From NCBI GenBank assembly GCA_947448735.1, contig CANFOS010000018.1, forward strand, positions 1 through 64,000: DNA of 64,000 bases, given 5' to 3'. A program made the position numbers and the translations under genes. Numbering within the stretch: the first letter of the stretch is position 1; each line of letters starts with the position of its first letter. Under the pieces are notes generated by a model that saw only the letters and a list, made by a program, of their open reading frames with translations, was not told where the DNA came from and ran no database searches. This stretch comes from Comamonadaceae bacterium. GTDB lineage: Bacteria > Pseudomonadota > Gammaproteobacteria > Burkholderiales > Burkholderiaceae_C. This document shows positions 52,301 to 61,717 of this stretch, one piece after another.

Positions 52301-55205
52301 TGCCAATCACCTTGACCTGATCTTCATCATTTTGGGGTGTTTCTACTGCCAGTGATGGCGCAGGCGTTGCCAGTTCTTCCGAAATAGACAAAGAGGGTGT
52401 TGCGAACTGGGCATCAAAATCGTCTGCCGACAGCGCAACCACAGGGGTCGCCCCAGAAAGTGCGGGCAAGCTGTCGACATCGATGCCGGCCATGTCGGGC
52501 ACGTCTGGCACATTCGGCTCGGCCGAGAAGACATCCACATCCGCATCGGTATCACCCAACTCGCTTGTACTGGCTTCTGGGTGGGTATCAAGCACAGGCG
52601 CAAAGGTCGTTGCCATGGGTTCAACGCTCATGTCCCGCAGTTGTTCCGGAAAGTCGATCGCTGGTGCTTCGGGCTGCGTGTCTGGCGATGCATCGCTGTT
52701 GAGTTCGGCCGGAGCCGACACTGCCTGCGGCAGCACCAGAGCCAGATAACGCCCTTGAATTCGCATGGCCTCGGCACTGGCCCGAAAAGCAGACGCAGAC
52801 CAAACACCATCGTTCTGGGCAACGATATCCTCGATCCAGAGAGAAAAGCCCGTCAAACTTTCAGTTGATAAATGCAGCAGGTGTTCGCTGGCTGGCCTTT
52901 GCTCGGCCAACCAGCCGTTGATCAATTGCTCCATGGCCCACGCGGCTTCGCCAAATTCATCAAAGCCCACCATCCGCGAGCTGCCTTTAAGCGTATGAAA
53001 AACACGCCGCAGGACCGCCAACTGGTTGATATCGGCTGGCTCTTTTGCCAGCAGGCGAGTCGCATCCTGGCCGTTAGCAGTTACTTCTCTGGCCTCTTGA
53101 AGAAAAATGTCGCGCAGGTCATCTTCTTCAAAATCGACTTCTTCAACTTGGCTGGCAGCAGCGATGGGAACTGGCGCCATGGCAGTGGCCATTGTGTTCA
53201 GTGCTTGCGCAGTGGCGTTCGAATCGTTTGTCGACGCGGCCACAGACGCATCATGCGCCGTCTTGGCCAGACCGGCTTGCCCGGCAAGCGCGGCGTGAGT
53301 TGCCAGCGCATCAAGTTTGGCCGTCAGGTTTTCATCGGCTGCGCCAGCGTTAGCCTGACGTATCACCGAGATCACTTCCTGTGACAGCGCATCGACAGAG
53401 TTGGACGCTTTAGGGGCAAAGTTCTGAACTTTTTCTGCACGGCCCATCAGCGGCTTGAGTTCACCTTTAATGTCGTCATAAACAAACAGTTTTTTCGCCA
53501 GTGCAGGCTGGTAATTGAGCATGTCAATCAGAAAGCTCAGGGCGCCAAGGTTGTTGCCCAACTGATCAAAAGTGCCTGCCCCTCGAGCGCGCTCCTCGTC
53601 AATGTCTGTTTTCATCATTTGCTCTACGCTGCTGCGCATCAGCGACACAGCCTGCGAAGCCTGGTCTAGCCCGAGCACCGACAGCACGGCGCGCATTTGT
53701 GCCAGTTGCCCAGGAACCTTGGATAGGATGGCTTTGTCTTGAGGATTGCGAAAGAAAATATCCAGCGATTTTTCAAGCTCGCCCAAAGACAACCGAAGCT
53801 CACCGACAACGCTTCCCATGGTCTGCTTGTCGCTGACACGGCGGTACAAATCTTCCATCCATGGCTCAAGCGGCTGGGCCTTGGCGCCATCCTTGACCCT
53901 GTCCAGGCGCTCTGCCAGATGCAGGGTGCGCTGCGTCAATTGAGGATCATTCGGATCCAGATCGTCAAATGCCGCCTCGAGGTACAACACCGAGGTGGCA
54001 ACTTCCATGGCCAGTTCAATCGCCGGGGCTTGCCCCGAGCGCACCGTCATATCGATAGCGCGAGTCAAGGCCTGCGCGAGTGGTTCACTGCTTGGGTGCA
54101 GCTTGACCAGCGAATCACTGACGCGTCCGAACTGATCGGCAACCGTCTGGAATTTGGTGGCGTCCCCTGCGGAGATGGATGACCATGTTTCCTTGGCAGA
54201 CGCGATGCGTTTGCGCGCCTTCGCCAGCAAAGCAGGATCAAAGCGTCCAAATTCGACAACCGCATAGTCGACCGGCTTGAACCGCTCCAAGCCATAGACC
54301 GCTCGCACAGCAGTCAACACTGGCTGTTGAACAGGTGATACAGGAATGGCTTGTGAACAAAAAAAGAGCAGGTCCTGCGCCAGCCGCTCTGACACACCCA
54401 CATCGCCTTTGCTCAGACTGGCATACTGGAGCAACACTCTCGAAGAGGCGCGCCGTACATAAATGTCAGAGGGCAGCAAGTCATGCGCAAGGGCTTCAAA
54501 GTAAGCCGCAGCAATCTTCCAGAAAATGCGCGGCTGGCGGTCGGCCTGTCGGGCCGCAAATGCCAAGCTCAAGTCTTTGAGCTTGTCTGCCGCCAATGGC
54601 GCCTGTCCCTTCATCATATGCAGCACAGACTGATCAAAAGCAGTACGCGCTTGAACGTCGTAATTTCGAGGCTCTATGGTCAAGGCCAGCTCGGGCTCGA
54701 GCCAGCGCCATTGAAGTGACCACAAATCAGCCGGGTGAATCCTGTCGGCGCTGATGAGCGCCAGGACATCACGGTATTGCGGGAACAGAGAAACTGCGGA
54801 GATCGGCTTGTCCGCCAGCACGGCTTCCAGGTATTCGGTCAGTGCAAAGCTGGCACTTTCAATTTTTGATGCAGCGTCCTGGCTGCATTGCTCGGGCTGT
54901 TGTACAAATCTTTGTACTGCCGCCTCCATGGCGCGAATCACCAGCGCCGGGCCAGCCAAGCCCACCATCTCAAGCGCACCTAAAGCCTGATGCAGCTGCT
55001 GCCCAGCCATGCGCAACTGACTCGCGTCAAGTGTCGCCAGATCAGCGCCTTTGGCCGCTTCCGCATCCCTGACAAAGCGCTTTAGCGCCTTGGCTGAGCC
55101 GTCAAGCGATTTGCGCAGTTCATCCAGAACCCAAGCCAGCGGGCCAAGGTCATTGACCGCCACATCGGCGTCAGCGCCATTTGAATTCAGATCAAGGGCT
55201 TGCAT
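49335..55205 (-). CDS. chpA: Type IV pilus chemosensory hybrid histidine kinase ChpA/PilL
   Basis: This 1956-residue CheA-type kinase starts with an about 700-residue region containing degenerate Hpt-like helices. It has three phosphotransfer domains with a histidine in the motif: H737 (HTLKGSSRMVGFDEFGEAAW), H1015 (HSLAGSSATVGLVPVS) and H1211 (HTLKGSARLAGALRLGDM). CheA-type dimerisation (RSQLLDRMINQAGEVMITRS), HATPase (FEHLLRNCVAHGIE, GRGIGMDVV) and CheW-like domains follow. It ends in a receiver with D1883 (VVLSDIEMPRMDG) and K in the L-G-K-P-Y loop. It would phosphorylate PilG and PilH to control pilus extension/retraction. It is the last and largest gene of the pil/chp operon. Confidence 0.95.
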   Translation of the reverse strand: MQALDLNSNGADADVAVNDLGPLAWVLDELRKSLDGSAKALKRFVRDAEAAKGADLATLDASQLRMAGQQLHQALGALEMVGLAGPALVIRAMEAAVQRFVQQPEQCSQDAASKIESASFALTEYLEAVLADKPISAVSLFPQYRDVLALISADRIHPADLWSLQWRWLEPELALTIEPRNYDVQARTAFDQSVLHMMKGQAPLAADKLKDLSLAFAARQADRQPRIFWKIAAAYFEALAHDLLPSDIYVRRASSRVLLQYASLSKGDVGVSERLAQDLLFFCSQAIPVSPVQQPVLTAVRAVYGLERFKPVDYAVVEFGRFDPALLAKARKRIASAKETWSSISAGDATKFQTVADQFGRVSDSLVKLHPSSEPLAQALTRAIDMTVRSGQAPAIELAMEVATSVLYLEAAFDDLDPNDPQLTQRTLHLAERLDRVKDGAKAQPLEPWMEDLYRRVSDKQTMGSVVGELRLSLGELEKSLDIFFRNPQDKAILSKVPGQLAQMRAVLSVLGLDQASQAVSLMRSSVEQMMKTDIDEERARGAGTFDQLGNNLGALSFLIDMLNYQPALAKKLFVYDDIKGELKPLMGRAEKVQNFAPKASNSVDALSQEVISVIRQANAGAADENLTAKLDALATHAALAGQAGLAKTAHDASVAASTNDSNATAQALNTMATAMAPVPIAAASQVEEVDFEEDDLRDIFLQEAREVTANGQDATRLLAKEPADINQLAVLRRVFHTLKGSSRMVGFDEFGEAAWAMEQLINGWLAEQRPASEHLLHLSTESLTGFSLWIEDIVAQNDGVWSASAFRASAEAMRIQGRYLALVLPQAVSAPAELNSDASPDTQPEAPAIDFPEQLRDMSVEPMATTFAPVLDTHPEASTSELGDTDADVDVFSAEPNVPDVPDMAGIDVDSLPALSGATPVVALSADDFDAQFATPSLSISEELATPAPSLAVETPQNDEDQVKVIGSLRIGIALYNVYLNEADEWSRRLVNEVTEWAMERSHPVADSTVSFAHSLAGSSATVGLVPVSDMARALEHALQHSQTGYSPATAEQYAGLFIQAAEDIRRLLHQFAAGFLKKADADVLAQLRALDFSAVEVERKSALESLSASPAAEPVTPAPVSTLHLAAVSPRAAVAGQIFAPAASSQAPSVTSFLDDDEIDAVDAIDAELFPIFDEEAAELMPQLGGALRQWSARPDNLGARMEVLRVLHTLKGSARLAGALRLGDMAHRIESEIEFLGSDAAATQDFEPLLTRFDAMQNTLEVLRRVDASHAAAAFAEPSPTALKAEMTAEQMADETTASVAGFAASSPPPVLSKGMVPAPQIMVRQPLRQAATASIRVRSQLLDRMINQAGEVMITRSRLEAELNQLRSSLGDMTDNLNRLRTQLRDIEFQADTQMQSRLAQAKELQAGFDPLEFDRFTRVQELTRMMAESVNDVATVQRTLQRTVDATEDDLIAQARQTRELQRDLLRTRMVEFEGISDRLYRVVRQASKDTGKQVKLDLLGATIEMDRGMLDRMTPSFEHLLRNCVAHGIESAAVRSAAGKDAAGLITVELRQEGNDVSVQFSDDGAGLDLVRIREKAISSGLVQPDQPMDDQQAANLIFMPGFTTAAQVTELSGRGIGMDVVLSEVNSVGGRIETTTVAGKGTRFKLVLPLTTAVTQVVMIRSGSLAVGVPTNVVETVRRSTAQELQQAYNTGSLDVAGDTVPFFWSGALLQSSAQSAEVQGKTTPVVIFRSAAQRVALHVDEVLGNQEVVVKNLGPQLSRLPGLAGMSVLASGAVVLIYNPVVLASMYGDQARAMSGDSAEPHMLERSGNDKLKSAHMVAAPPQMPLVLVVDDSITVRRVTQRLLQREGFRVVIAADGLQALERLQDELPAVVLSDIEMPRMDGFDLARNIRGDARLAKLPIVMITSRIAQKHREHAKELGVDHYLGKPYAEDELISLVRHYCGLEVAA

Positions 55206-55258
55206 AAATAACGGGCCGATTCAAGCAACGGTTTGAGGCGACAGAAGATCTGCAACGG

Positions 55259-57559
55259 TCAGACAATCTTGAATCGTGACACCGACTGACGCAACTCTTC
55301 AGCCATTCGGGACAACTCCCGTACCTGCTGCGCAGTCGACCTGGTACCTTCACCAGTCTGTTCAGTCACTGCAAAAATGTGCTGAATATTGTTTGCCACC
55401 ACATTGGCTGAAGCTGCCTCGCGGGTCGCAGAGTTTGAAATCTGCTCAATCAGGTCAGCCAGCCTGCGTGACACACGGTCAATTTCTGACAGGGCCGTAC
55501 CTGCACTGTCGGACAGTTTGGCTCCTTCGACAACGCCTTGGGTCGAGCGCTCCATCGCCGCTACAGCATCCTGGGTGTCGGTCTGAATCGCCTTCACCAG
55601 TGCCGAAATCTGCCGGGTTGCATCGCCGGAACGTTCAGCCAGTCGCTGCACCTCCTCGGCCACCACCGAAAAACCTCGCCCGGCCTCACCGGCAGAAGCA
55701 GCCTGAATGGCAGCATTTAGCGCCAGCACGTTGGTCTGCTCAGTGATGTCAGAAATCAGCTCAGTGATCTCGCCAATCTCTTGTGACGACTCACCGAGTC
55801 GTTTGATCCGCTTGGAAGTTTCCTGAATCTGGTCACGGATGGAATTCATGCCACCGATGGCGTTTTGCACGGCCTGCAAACCAGACCCGGCAGCCGTCAG
55901 GGACTGACGCGCTACCTGTGACGATTCTTGCGCCTGTGTTGACACGTCGTTGATTCGGGACGCCATGTCCAGCACGGACTGACCGGTTTCACGAATCTCG
56001 CGCAGCTGCTCGATGGATGCAGCCAGCAACTCGGTTGACGTGCTTTCTACCTGGGCAGTTGTTTGGGCAACTTGCGTCGCCGTGTTTTGTACGTTACCGA
56101 CCAGTAGACGCAACTCTTCAACCGTGTAGTTCACCGAGTCAGCAATAGCGCCGGTGATGTCTTCAGTCACCGTTGCCTCTTGCGTCAAATCACCCTCGGC
56201 CACTGTCTGCAATTCGTTCATCAATCGCAAAATGGCGGCCTGGTTGGCATCGTTGACCCGTTTGGCATCCTGCTCCTGACCACGCGCTTCGATCTGCTGC
56301 TTTTCAGCGACGTCCTGACGCTGGCGACTGTCCAGCAGCTGCACCCGTGCAATACCCACGGCAAATAGCAAACCGAACGAACTGGCAACTGACAGCAACA
56401 CAATGGACAGCAAACTCAAACCCGCCTGATTTGACAACTTGCGCTGCAAATCCTCCAGGCCTCTGCGCAATGGCTCACTGTCCGTAACGATGGAGGCTTG
56501 CGCTTCACGCGCGGACACCAAACCCTGCAAGTTACCCAAAATGGCGCCCGCCTGAACACGTGTCTGCTCATACAACGCCATCAGGGCCTCTATACGTTCG
56601 CGAGTCTGTGGGTCTTTCGAGCCCACCAGACGCAGCTCTGGGCTGCCTTCCAACAAACCCCTTGCAATTTCCTTAAATGAGTTCAAGTCCTTGCCCAGCA
56701 CAAATACAGCCTCCGGGCTCACACCCTCCAGCGTCAGAAACTCGTTGGCGGACTTACCAATCCGCTGCGTCAACATCACCAGCTGGCCGGATGCTGAAAT
56801 CTCGGCGGGCGCGGCATTTTGCTGGAGCTTGAGTGACGATACCGTCTCGGCAATTTCCAGAAGGTCAGAAGACTGTCGATTGATGGCGCGCAAAGCGGCG
56901 CCGACCTGCGTCAAAATGGCCTGCTGGTTCATCACAGCCGCAGCGTTTTTTTCAGCCCTCTCCATCAGCGGCATGATTTTGGTCACGTCTGGCTGTAATT
57001 CATCCGCCACTGGGCTCAAACGCAAACTATCGTCGCCCGATCTCAAGCCCCGCACGGTTTTAGCCAACACGCCGGCGCTTTCTTTCACGTCTGCAAAGGC
57101 CTGTGCGCTACCGACCAGTGCCTGTGACACTGATTTCGCCAAACGTTGAGACTGCATCAGCGATTGACCGGTCGCAGTGATTTCCTGCGCCACCGCATCA
57201 GACTGGCTCAAGGCACGGTAAGCCACCAGGGCCAGCACCAGCACCGACAAACCCAGAAGCATCAGCAAGGCGCGCTGGTGCTCGGCAACGGTTCTGTTGC
57301 CAAGCACCGGCAGCTTGAGCAGATTCAGGTTTTCAGCTTGCTCTGAAGGGGCGTTCGTCTCCGCATGGATCATGCGGCTGACGGCAAAACCGTGATCTTT
57401 TTCGTCGGCCTCTGCTAAAGGCATGTTGATGCCACGGGCCTGCATGGAGCCGCTTGCAAGCGTGTCGACCGGCATGCCCAAAGAGCTCATGTCCATGCCG
57501 TCTTCAGGTGGCTTGTTTTTAGGTTTGATCAGATTTTGAATTTTCTCAATAACAGACAT
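55259..57559 (-). CDS. pilJ: Type IV pilus methyl-accepting chemoreceptor PilJ
   Basis: The start is ATG 57559 (MSVIEKIQNLIKPKNK), giving 766 residues. Two membrane helices (about 93-113 and about 375-395) bracket a periplasmic region that has two PilJ-type sensor repeats. A HAMP-like part follows, then the methyl-accepting domain with the hairpin tip ISDITEQTNVLALNAAIQAA followed by SAGEAGRGFSVVAEEVQRLA. The receptor feeds signals from pilus/surface contact to the ChpA kinase. No CheR/CheB-like methylation genes are in the window. It is 54 bases upstream of chpA. Confidence 0.94.
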   Translation of the reverse strand: MSVIEKIQNLIKPKNKPPEDGMDMSSLGMPVDTLASGSMQARGINMPLAEADEKDHGFAVSRMIHAETNAPSEQAENLNLLKLPVLGNRTVAEHQRALLMLLGLSVLVLALVAYRALSQSDAVAQEITATGQSLMQSQRLAKSVSQALVGSAQAFADVKESAGVLAKTVRGLRSGDDSLRLSPVADELQPDVTKIMPLMERAEKNAAAVMNQQAILTQVGAALRAINRQSSDLLEIAETVSSLKLQQNAAPAEISASGQLVMLTQRIGKSANEFLTLEGVSPEAVFVLGKDLNSFKEIARGLLEGSPELRLVGSKDPQTRERIEALMALYEQTRVQAGAILGNLQGLVSAREAQASIVTDSEPLRRGLEDLQRKLSNQAGLSLLSIVLLSVASSFGLLFAVGIARVQLLDSRQRQDVAEKQQIEARGQEQDAKRVNDANQAAILRLMNELQTVAEGDLTQEATVTEDITGAIADSVNYTVEELRLLVGNVQNTATQVAQTTAQVESTSTELLAASIEQLREIRETGQSVLDMASRINDVSTQAQESSQVARQSLTAAGSGLQAVQNAIGGMNSIRDQIQETSKRIKRLGESSQEIGEITELISDITEQTNVLALNAAIQAASAGEAGRGFSVVAEEVQRLAERSGDATRQISALVKAIQTDTQDAVAAMERSTQGVVEGAKLSDSAGTALSEIDRVSRRLADLIEQISNSATREAASANVVANNIQHIFAVTEQTGEGTRSTAQQVRELSRMAEELRQSVSRFKIV

Positions 57560-57603
57560 GATGAGCCTTTTCTGGAACCTGGAATGCGCCGGCATGGTTG
57601 GCC

Positions 57604-58134
57604 CTAAGCACCTATCGTCAAAAAATGCGCTTGATGCGCCAGCAATTGCAGGTTGATTTCCTGCCAGGTCTGGCCGGTCGCATCAATGTACTGGTGACCA
57701 AAAAAGGGCGGCGCGTCGCTTGATTTTTCTGCAAAATCACTGAAGGCGTCCTGGTTTCGCAAGCCGGACAAGCGGTCAATCAGCAAAGCGCAATTAACGT
57801 CCAGCGCACTGTTCAGGGCAATCAGCCGTGATTCCTTGCGTGCGAATTCTGACTTGGGCGCGGTCGTTTTCCCGGTAATAAAACGGGCCAAGTCAACCAC
57901 ACCAAACAAGCCGCCCCGCAGATTGGCCACACCCAAAAACCAATCCTGGGTGTAGGGAACGGACTGTGTTGCTACCCAAGGAAAAATCTCGCCAGACTGG
58001 CTCATGGGAAACAGGTATTTTTGACCGCCGGCTTCTAATGCCAGCCAGGACGGGGCCACACCTTGAGTTCGCGCGATTTGCAGCCTGTCCGCTAGGCGAG
58101 TTTGAAGTTCTCGTATCGCTTGTCTGTTGGCCAT
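57604..58134 (-). CDS. pilI: CheW-type adaptor PilI
   Basis: This 176-residue CheW-domain protein has LALEAGGQKYLFPMSQSGEI and WFLGVANLRGGLFGVVDLAR, followed by FITGKTT. The V-A-N-L-R-G-x-L-x-x-V-V-D-L-x-x-F core is typical of the adaptor that links receptor and kinase. Its place between pilH and pilJ identifies it as PilI. Its gene is 40 bases downstream of pilH. Confidence 0.94.
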   Translation of the reverse strand: MANRQAIRELQTRLADRLQIARTQGVAPSWLALEAGGQKYLFPMSQSGEIFPWVATQSVPYTQDWFLGVANLRGGLFGVVDLARFITGKTTAPKSEFARKESRLIALNSALDVNCALLIDRLSGLRNQDAFSDFAEKSSDAPPFFGHQYIDATGQTWQEINLQLLAHQAHFLTIGA

Positions 58135-58173
58135 GGGGAGGGTTCAGCGAAAACGCTGCACGTCGGGTTGCCC

Positions 58174-58539
58174 TTAGCCCAGCGCGTTGATTTTGCTCAT
58201 CAACTCTTGGGCATTGACCGGCTTGGTAATGTAGTCTCGCGCGCCCTGACGCAAGCCCCAGACCCGGTCGGTCTCCTGATTTTTGCTGGTGCACATGATG
58301 ATGGGAATGTCCGAATAAAGCGGATCGCGTGTGATGGATCGTGTCAACTGAAAGCCATTTTGACCGGGCATCACCACGTCCATCAAGATCAGGTCGGGCT
58401 TTTCTTCAGCCAAACGACGAAAGGCATCTTCTGCGTTCTCAGCGGTCTTCACGGAAAACCCGTTTTTGCCCAGCAAGTCGGTCAGGTACATCAATTCAGT
58501 CTTTGAATCGTCCACCACCAAAATATTTTTGATTGTCAT
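58174..58539 (-). CDS. pilH: Twitching motility response regulator PilH
   Basis: This 121-residue single receiver domain has ILVVDDSKTELMYLTDLLGK with the acidic pair D10/D11, phospho-acceptor D53 in LILMDVVMPGQNGFQLTR, switch T/S in PIIMCTSKNQETDRVWG and lysine in DYITKPVNAQEL. There is no output domain. It overlaps pilG by 4 bases. PilH is thought to act as a phosphate sink or retraction regulator opposite PilG. Confidence 0.94.
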   Translation of the reverse strand: MTIKNILVVDDSKTELMYLTDLLGKNGFSVKTAENAEDAFRRLAEEKPDLILMDVVMPGQNGFQLTRSITRDPLYSDIPIIMCTSKNQETDRVWGLRQGARDYITKPVNAQELMSKINALG

Positions 58540-58937
58540 TGCACAACTCCTTGTTTGGTGCTGCCAAGCTGCGCCACCGTTTGCAGCAACTGGTCTTTGG
58601 TGAATGGCTTGGTCAGGTAATCCTGCGACCCCACCATGCGGCCTCGGGCTTTGTCAAACACCCCGTCTTTGGAAGACAGCATGACGATGGGGACATTCGA
58701 AAACCTGGCGTTGCGCTTGATGATGGCACAGGTCTGGTAGCCGTCCAGGCGCGGCATCAGGATGTCGCAAAAAATCAGATCGGGGTGGTAGTCATTGACT
58801 TTGGCAAGCGCATCAAAACCATCTTCTGCGAGCATGACCTCATGGCCGCCCTGCTTGAGAAAAATTTCGGCACTGCGCCTGATGGTGTTGCTGTCATCAA
58901 TGACCAAAACTTTCAGTCCGGAACTGTTGGTGCTCAC
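58536..58937 (-). CDS. pilG: Twitching motility response regulator PilG
   Basis: This 133-residue receiver domain has VLVIDDSNTIRRSAEIFLKQ, phospho-acceptor D in LIFCDILMPRLDGYQTCAII, PIVMLSSKDGVFDKARGRM and K in DYLTKPFTKDQLLQTV. It starts at ATG 58937 behind AGGAGTTATCG, and its frame overlaps pilH. It is the first gene of the pilGHIJ-chpA operon. In Pseudomonas PilG promotes pilus extension. Confidence 0.95.
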   Translation of the reverse strand: MSTNSSGLKVLVIDDSNTIRRSAEIFLKQGGHEVMLAEDGFDALAKVNDYHPDLIFCDILMPRLDGYQTCAIIKRNARFSNVPIVMLSSKDGVFDKARGRMVGSQDYLTKPFTKDQLLQTVAQLGSTKQGVVQ

Positions 58938-59035
58938 TGCGATAACTCCTGTTACTCATTGATCAATCTCGTCGGATAAACCAGAGTCATGCAATTGTGA
59001 TGCCAGACCGCGCAACAAACCTCGTGTCCAGTGAT

Positions 59036-59197
59036 TTAAATTTGCACCATTTCGAAGTCTTCTTTGCGCGCACCGCACTCTGGACAAGTCCAGTTCATCG
59101 GCACTTGTTCCCACGGCGTGCCTGCGGCAATACCGTCATCGGGGGCGCCCGACGCCTCGTCGTAAATCCAGCCGCAAATTAAACACATCCAAGTCAT
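59036..59197 (-). CDS. Rubredoxin
   Basis: This 53-residue protein is read from ATG 59197 (MTWMCLICGWIYDEASGAPD). Two CxxC pairs, C-L-I-C-G and C-P-E-C-G, ligate one iron. WEQVPMNWTCPECGARKEDFE is the rubredoxin C-terminal half, which matches the AlkG/RubA type. It would carry electrons from a reductase to a hydroxylase or oxidase. It is divergent from thiD (63 bases between the starts), a common pairing in Burkholderiales. Confidence 0.95.
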   Translation of the reverse strand: MTWMCLICGWIYDEASGAPDDGIAAGTPWEQVPMNWTCPECGARKEDFEMVQI

Positions 59198-59260
59198 TGA
59201 TAGCACCCCAGCATAAATTGCCTTCACATAGAATGCAAGAATTCTACTAGGCAGCATTGC

Positions 59261-60298
59261 ATGTCAGCGACCGCAGCAAAATCACCGCCTATGGCAAACC
59301 TCTTTACAACGCCTTCAAGCAAGACTGGCAATAACAACCAAACCGGGGCAGACGCGACTGACATGCTGTCCGTCGAAGCTGAAGAAGCACCCACTTGCGT
59401 GATGACCTTCAACGCGAGCGACCCCAGTGGGGCTGGCGGCCTGACAGCAGACATCATGGCCATTGCGTCGGCCGGAGGCCACGCGCTGGCCGTTGTGACA
59501 GGCGCTTATGTGCGTGACACAGCCGATATTTTTGACCACATCAGCTTTGACGAAGAAGCCGTCAGCGAGCAGGCACGCACCGCACTGGAGGACATGACCG
59601 TCAGCGCCATCAAGGTCGGTTTTGTTGGCAGCCCTGAAAACATCAGCGCGGTGGCCGAGATTGCCGCCGACTATGCCGACGTGCCCCTGATCGCCTATAT
59701 GCCCAGCCTGGCCTGGTGGGACGAAGACAAAATTGACAACTATCTCGATGCTTTTCGGGACCTGCTGTTGCCGCAAACCACCATTTTGGTCGGCAACCAC
59801 AGCACGTTGTGGCGCTGGTTGTTGCCCGATTGGCCGGGCGAGCGCAACCCGTCAGCCAAAGACGTTGCCAAAGCTGCAGCGCAACTGGGTGTGCCTTACA
59901 CCTTGGTCACCGGCATACCGCTGCCCGAGCAATTCATTGACAACGCCCTGGCCACGCCACAGGCCGTGCTGCACAGCGAAAAGTTTGAACGTTTCGAGGC
60001 AGTTTTCACAGGCGCAGGGGACACCCTGTCTGCCGCCCTGACAGCATTGCTGGCCAACGGTCACGATTTGCAAGCCGCTGCCGCAGAGGCACTGACTTAT
60101 CTGGACCAGTCCTTGAGTGCAGGCTTTCACCCCGGCATGGGTCAGACGGTGCCAGACCGCATGTTCTGGGCGCAAGCCGATGGCCATGAAGACGAGGTCG
60201 ACATGGAAGACCTCCCTACACCAGATGACACCAAACTTGCTCTGACACTGCCCCCGCCTTTTTTTGACCTGCCTGCGCACGGCACCACCAAACATTAA
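59261..60298 (+). CDS. thiD: Hydroxymethylpyrimidine/phosphomethylpyrimidine kinase
   Basis: This 345-residue ribokinase-fold protein has a core ThiD region with [20 protein letters not shown] (about 49-68), [20 protein letters not shown] and the ATP-site [19 protein letters not shown] with catalytic D256-like residue. It phosphorylates HMP and HMP-P for thiamin synthesis. It carries about 47 extra residues at the N-terminus and an acidic tail of about 45 ([16 protein letters not shown]), longer than the usual 265 residues. This resembles the form found next to rubredoxin and hemL in Burkholderiales. A later start (M35) is possible. Confidence 0.88.
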   Translation: MSATAAKSPPMANLFTTPSSKTGNNNQTGADATDMLSVEAEEAPTCVMTFNASDPSGAGGLTADIMAIASAGGHALAVVTGAYVRDTADIFDHISFDEEAVSEQARTALEDMTVSAIKVGFVGSPENISAVAEIAADYADVPLIAYMPSLAWWDEDKIDNYLDAFRDLLLPQTTILVGNHSTLWRWLLPDWPGERNPSAKDVAKAAAQLGVPYTLVTGIPLPEQFIDNALATPQAVLHSEKFERFEAVFTGAGDTLSAALTALLANGHDLQAAAAEALTYLDQSLSAGFHPGMGQTVPDRMFWAQADGHEDEVDMEDLPTPDDTKLALTLPPPFFDLPAHGTTKH

Positions 60299-60326
60299 CC
60301 ACACCCCAACCTCCTATCAGCCGACT

Positions 60327-61625
60327 ATGACCACCTCCCGCAATGATGTCCTTTTTGAACGCGCCAAAAAACTGATTCCCGGCGGCGTCAACTCTCCGGT
60401 TCGTGCCTTCAAGGCGGTGGGCGGTACGCCACGCTTTGTGCAACGAGCGCAAGGCGCGTATTTTTGGGATGCCGATGGCAAGCGCTACATCGACTACATC
60501 GGCTCCTGGGGGCCGATGATTCTGGGGCACGGCCATTCTGGCGTGATCGAAGCCGTCCAAAAAGCCATGATGGACGGTTTTTCGTTCGGGGCACCGACCG
60601 AGCGCGAGGTAGAACTGGCCGAAGAAATCGTCCAGCTCGTGCCGTCGATTGAAATGGTACGCCTGGTGAGCTCTGGAACCGAAGCCGCCATGAGCGCCCT
60701 GCGGCTGGCGCGTGGTGCCACGGGCCGCAGCAAAATCATCAAGTTCGAAGGTTGCTACCACGGCCATACCGATGCGCTGCTGGTCAAAGCCGGCTCGGGT
60801 CTGGCCACCTTTGGCAACCCCACCAGCGCCGGCGTTCCGCCCGAGGCTGTGCAGCACACGCTGGTGCTGGAGTACAACAACATAGCCCAACTGGAAGAAT
60901 GTTTTGCCCTGCACGGCAAACAACTGGCCTGTCTGATGATGGAGCCGATTTGCGGCAACATGAACTTTGTGCGCGCCACCCTGCCCTTTATGAAGCGCTG
61001 CCGCGAGCTCTGTACCGAGTACGGCGCGCTGCTGATTTTTGATGAGGTCATGACCGGTTTCAGGGTCGCCTTGGGTGGCGCGCAAAGCCTGTATGCCGAG
61101 CTGATTCCGGGCTTCAAACCCGACATGACGGCCTTGGGCAAAGTCATTGGTGGCGGCATGCCGCTAGCGGCCTTTGGCGGCAGCAAGGCGGTGATGGAAA
61201 TGCTGGCACCTTTGGGCGCGGTGTATCAGGCCGGGACACTGTCCGGCAACCCGGTGGCCACCGCCTGCGGCTTGGCGACCTTGCGAGAGGTACAAAAACC
61301 TGGCTTTTACGAGGCTCTGGCCGCGCGCACCCGCAGCCTGGTGACAGGTTTGACCGCCGCCGCCAACAAAGCAGGCGTCCCGTTTTGTGGCGACAGCGAA
61401 GGCGGCATGTTCGGCTTTTTCTTGCTGGGGCAGTTGCCGCAAAACTACGCCACGGTCATGACCACCGACAGCCCGGCATTCAACCGCTTTTTCCATGCGA
61501 TGCTGGACAAAGGCGTGTACTACGCGCCAGCCCTGTACGAAGCCGGGTTTGTCAGCGCAGCGCATACAGCGGCAGATATTGAGGCGACCGTGGATGCCGC
61601 AACGCAGTTTTTTGCCGGTCTTTGA
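60327..61625 (+). CDS. hemL: Glutamate-1-semialdehyde 2,1-aminomutase
   Basis: The start is ATG 60327 ([20 protein letters not shown]), giving 432 residues. [60 protein letters not shown] and the PLP lysine in [17 protein letters not shown] identify HemL. It converts glutamate-1-semialdehyde to 5-aminolevulinate, the first committed intermediate of tetrapyrrole synthesis by the C5 route. It starts 28 bases after thiD and is likely co-transcribed with it. Confidence 0.96.
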   Translation: MTTSRNDVLFERAKKLIPGGVNSPVRAFKAVGGTPRFVQRAQGAYFWDADGKRYIDYIGSWGPMILGHGHSGVIEAVQKAMMDGFSFGAPTEREVELAEEIVQLVPSIEMVRLVSSGTEAAMSALRLARGATGRSKIIKFEGCYHGHTDALLVKAGSGLATFGNPTSAGVPPEAVQHTLVLEYNNIAQLEECFALHGKQLACLMMEPICGNMNFVRATLPFMKRCRELCTEYGALLIFDEVMTGFRVALGGAQSLYAELIPGFKPDMTALGKVIGGGMPLAAFGGSKAVMEMLAPLGAVYQAGTLSGNPVATACGLATLREVQKPGFYEALAARTRSLVTGLTAAANKAGVPFCGDSEGGMFGFFLLGQLPQNYATVMTTDSPAFNRFFHAMLDKGVYYAPALYEAGFVSAAHTAADIEATVDAATQFFAGL

Positions 61626-61634
61626 GATTCAAAT

Positions 61635-61684
61635 GCTACTGATTTAGTAGCTGATAGCCTCTGAATTTATTGGGCTAGAGGCAC
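61635..61684 (+). repeat. Dispersed AT-rich repeat
   Basis: GCTACTGATTTAGTAGCTGA, then TAGCCTCTGAATTTATTGGG, then CTAGAGGCAC followed by a T-run. The first part forms a GCTACT/AGTAGC hairpin. It lies between the convergent hemL and purH genes and is used here as the reference copy for the other matches. Confidence 0.75.
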
Positions 61685-61717
61685 TTTTTTTGCTTAAAGC
61701 GGGCCAAAGGCACGTTT

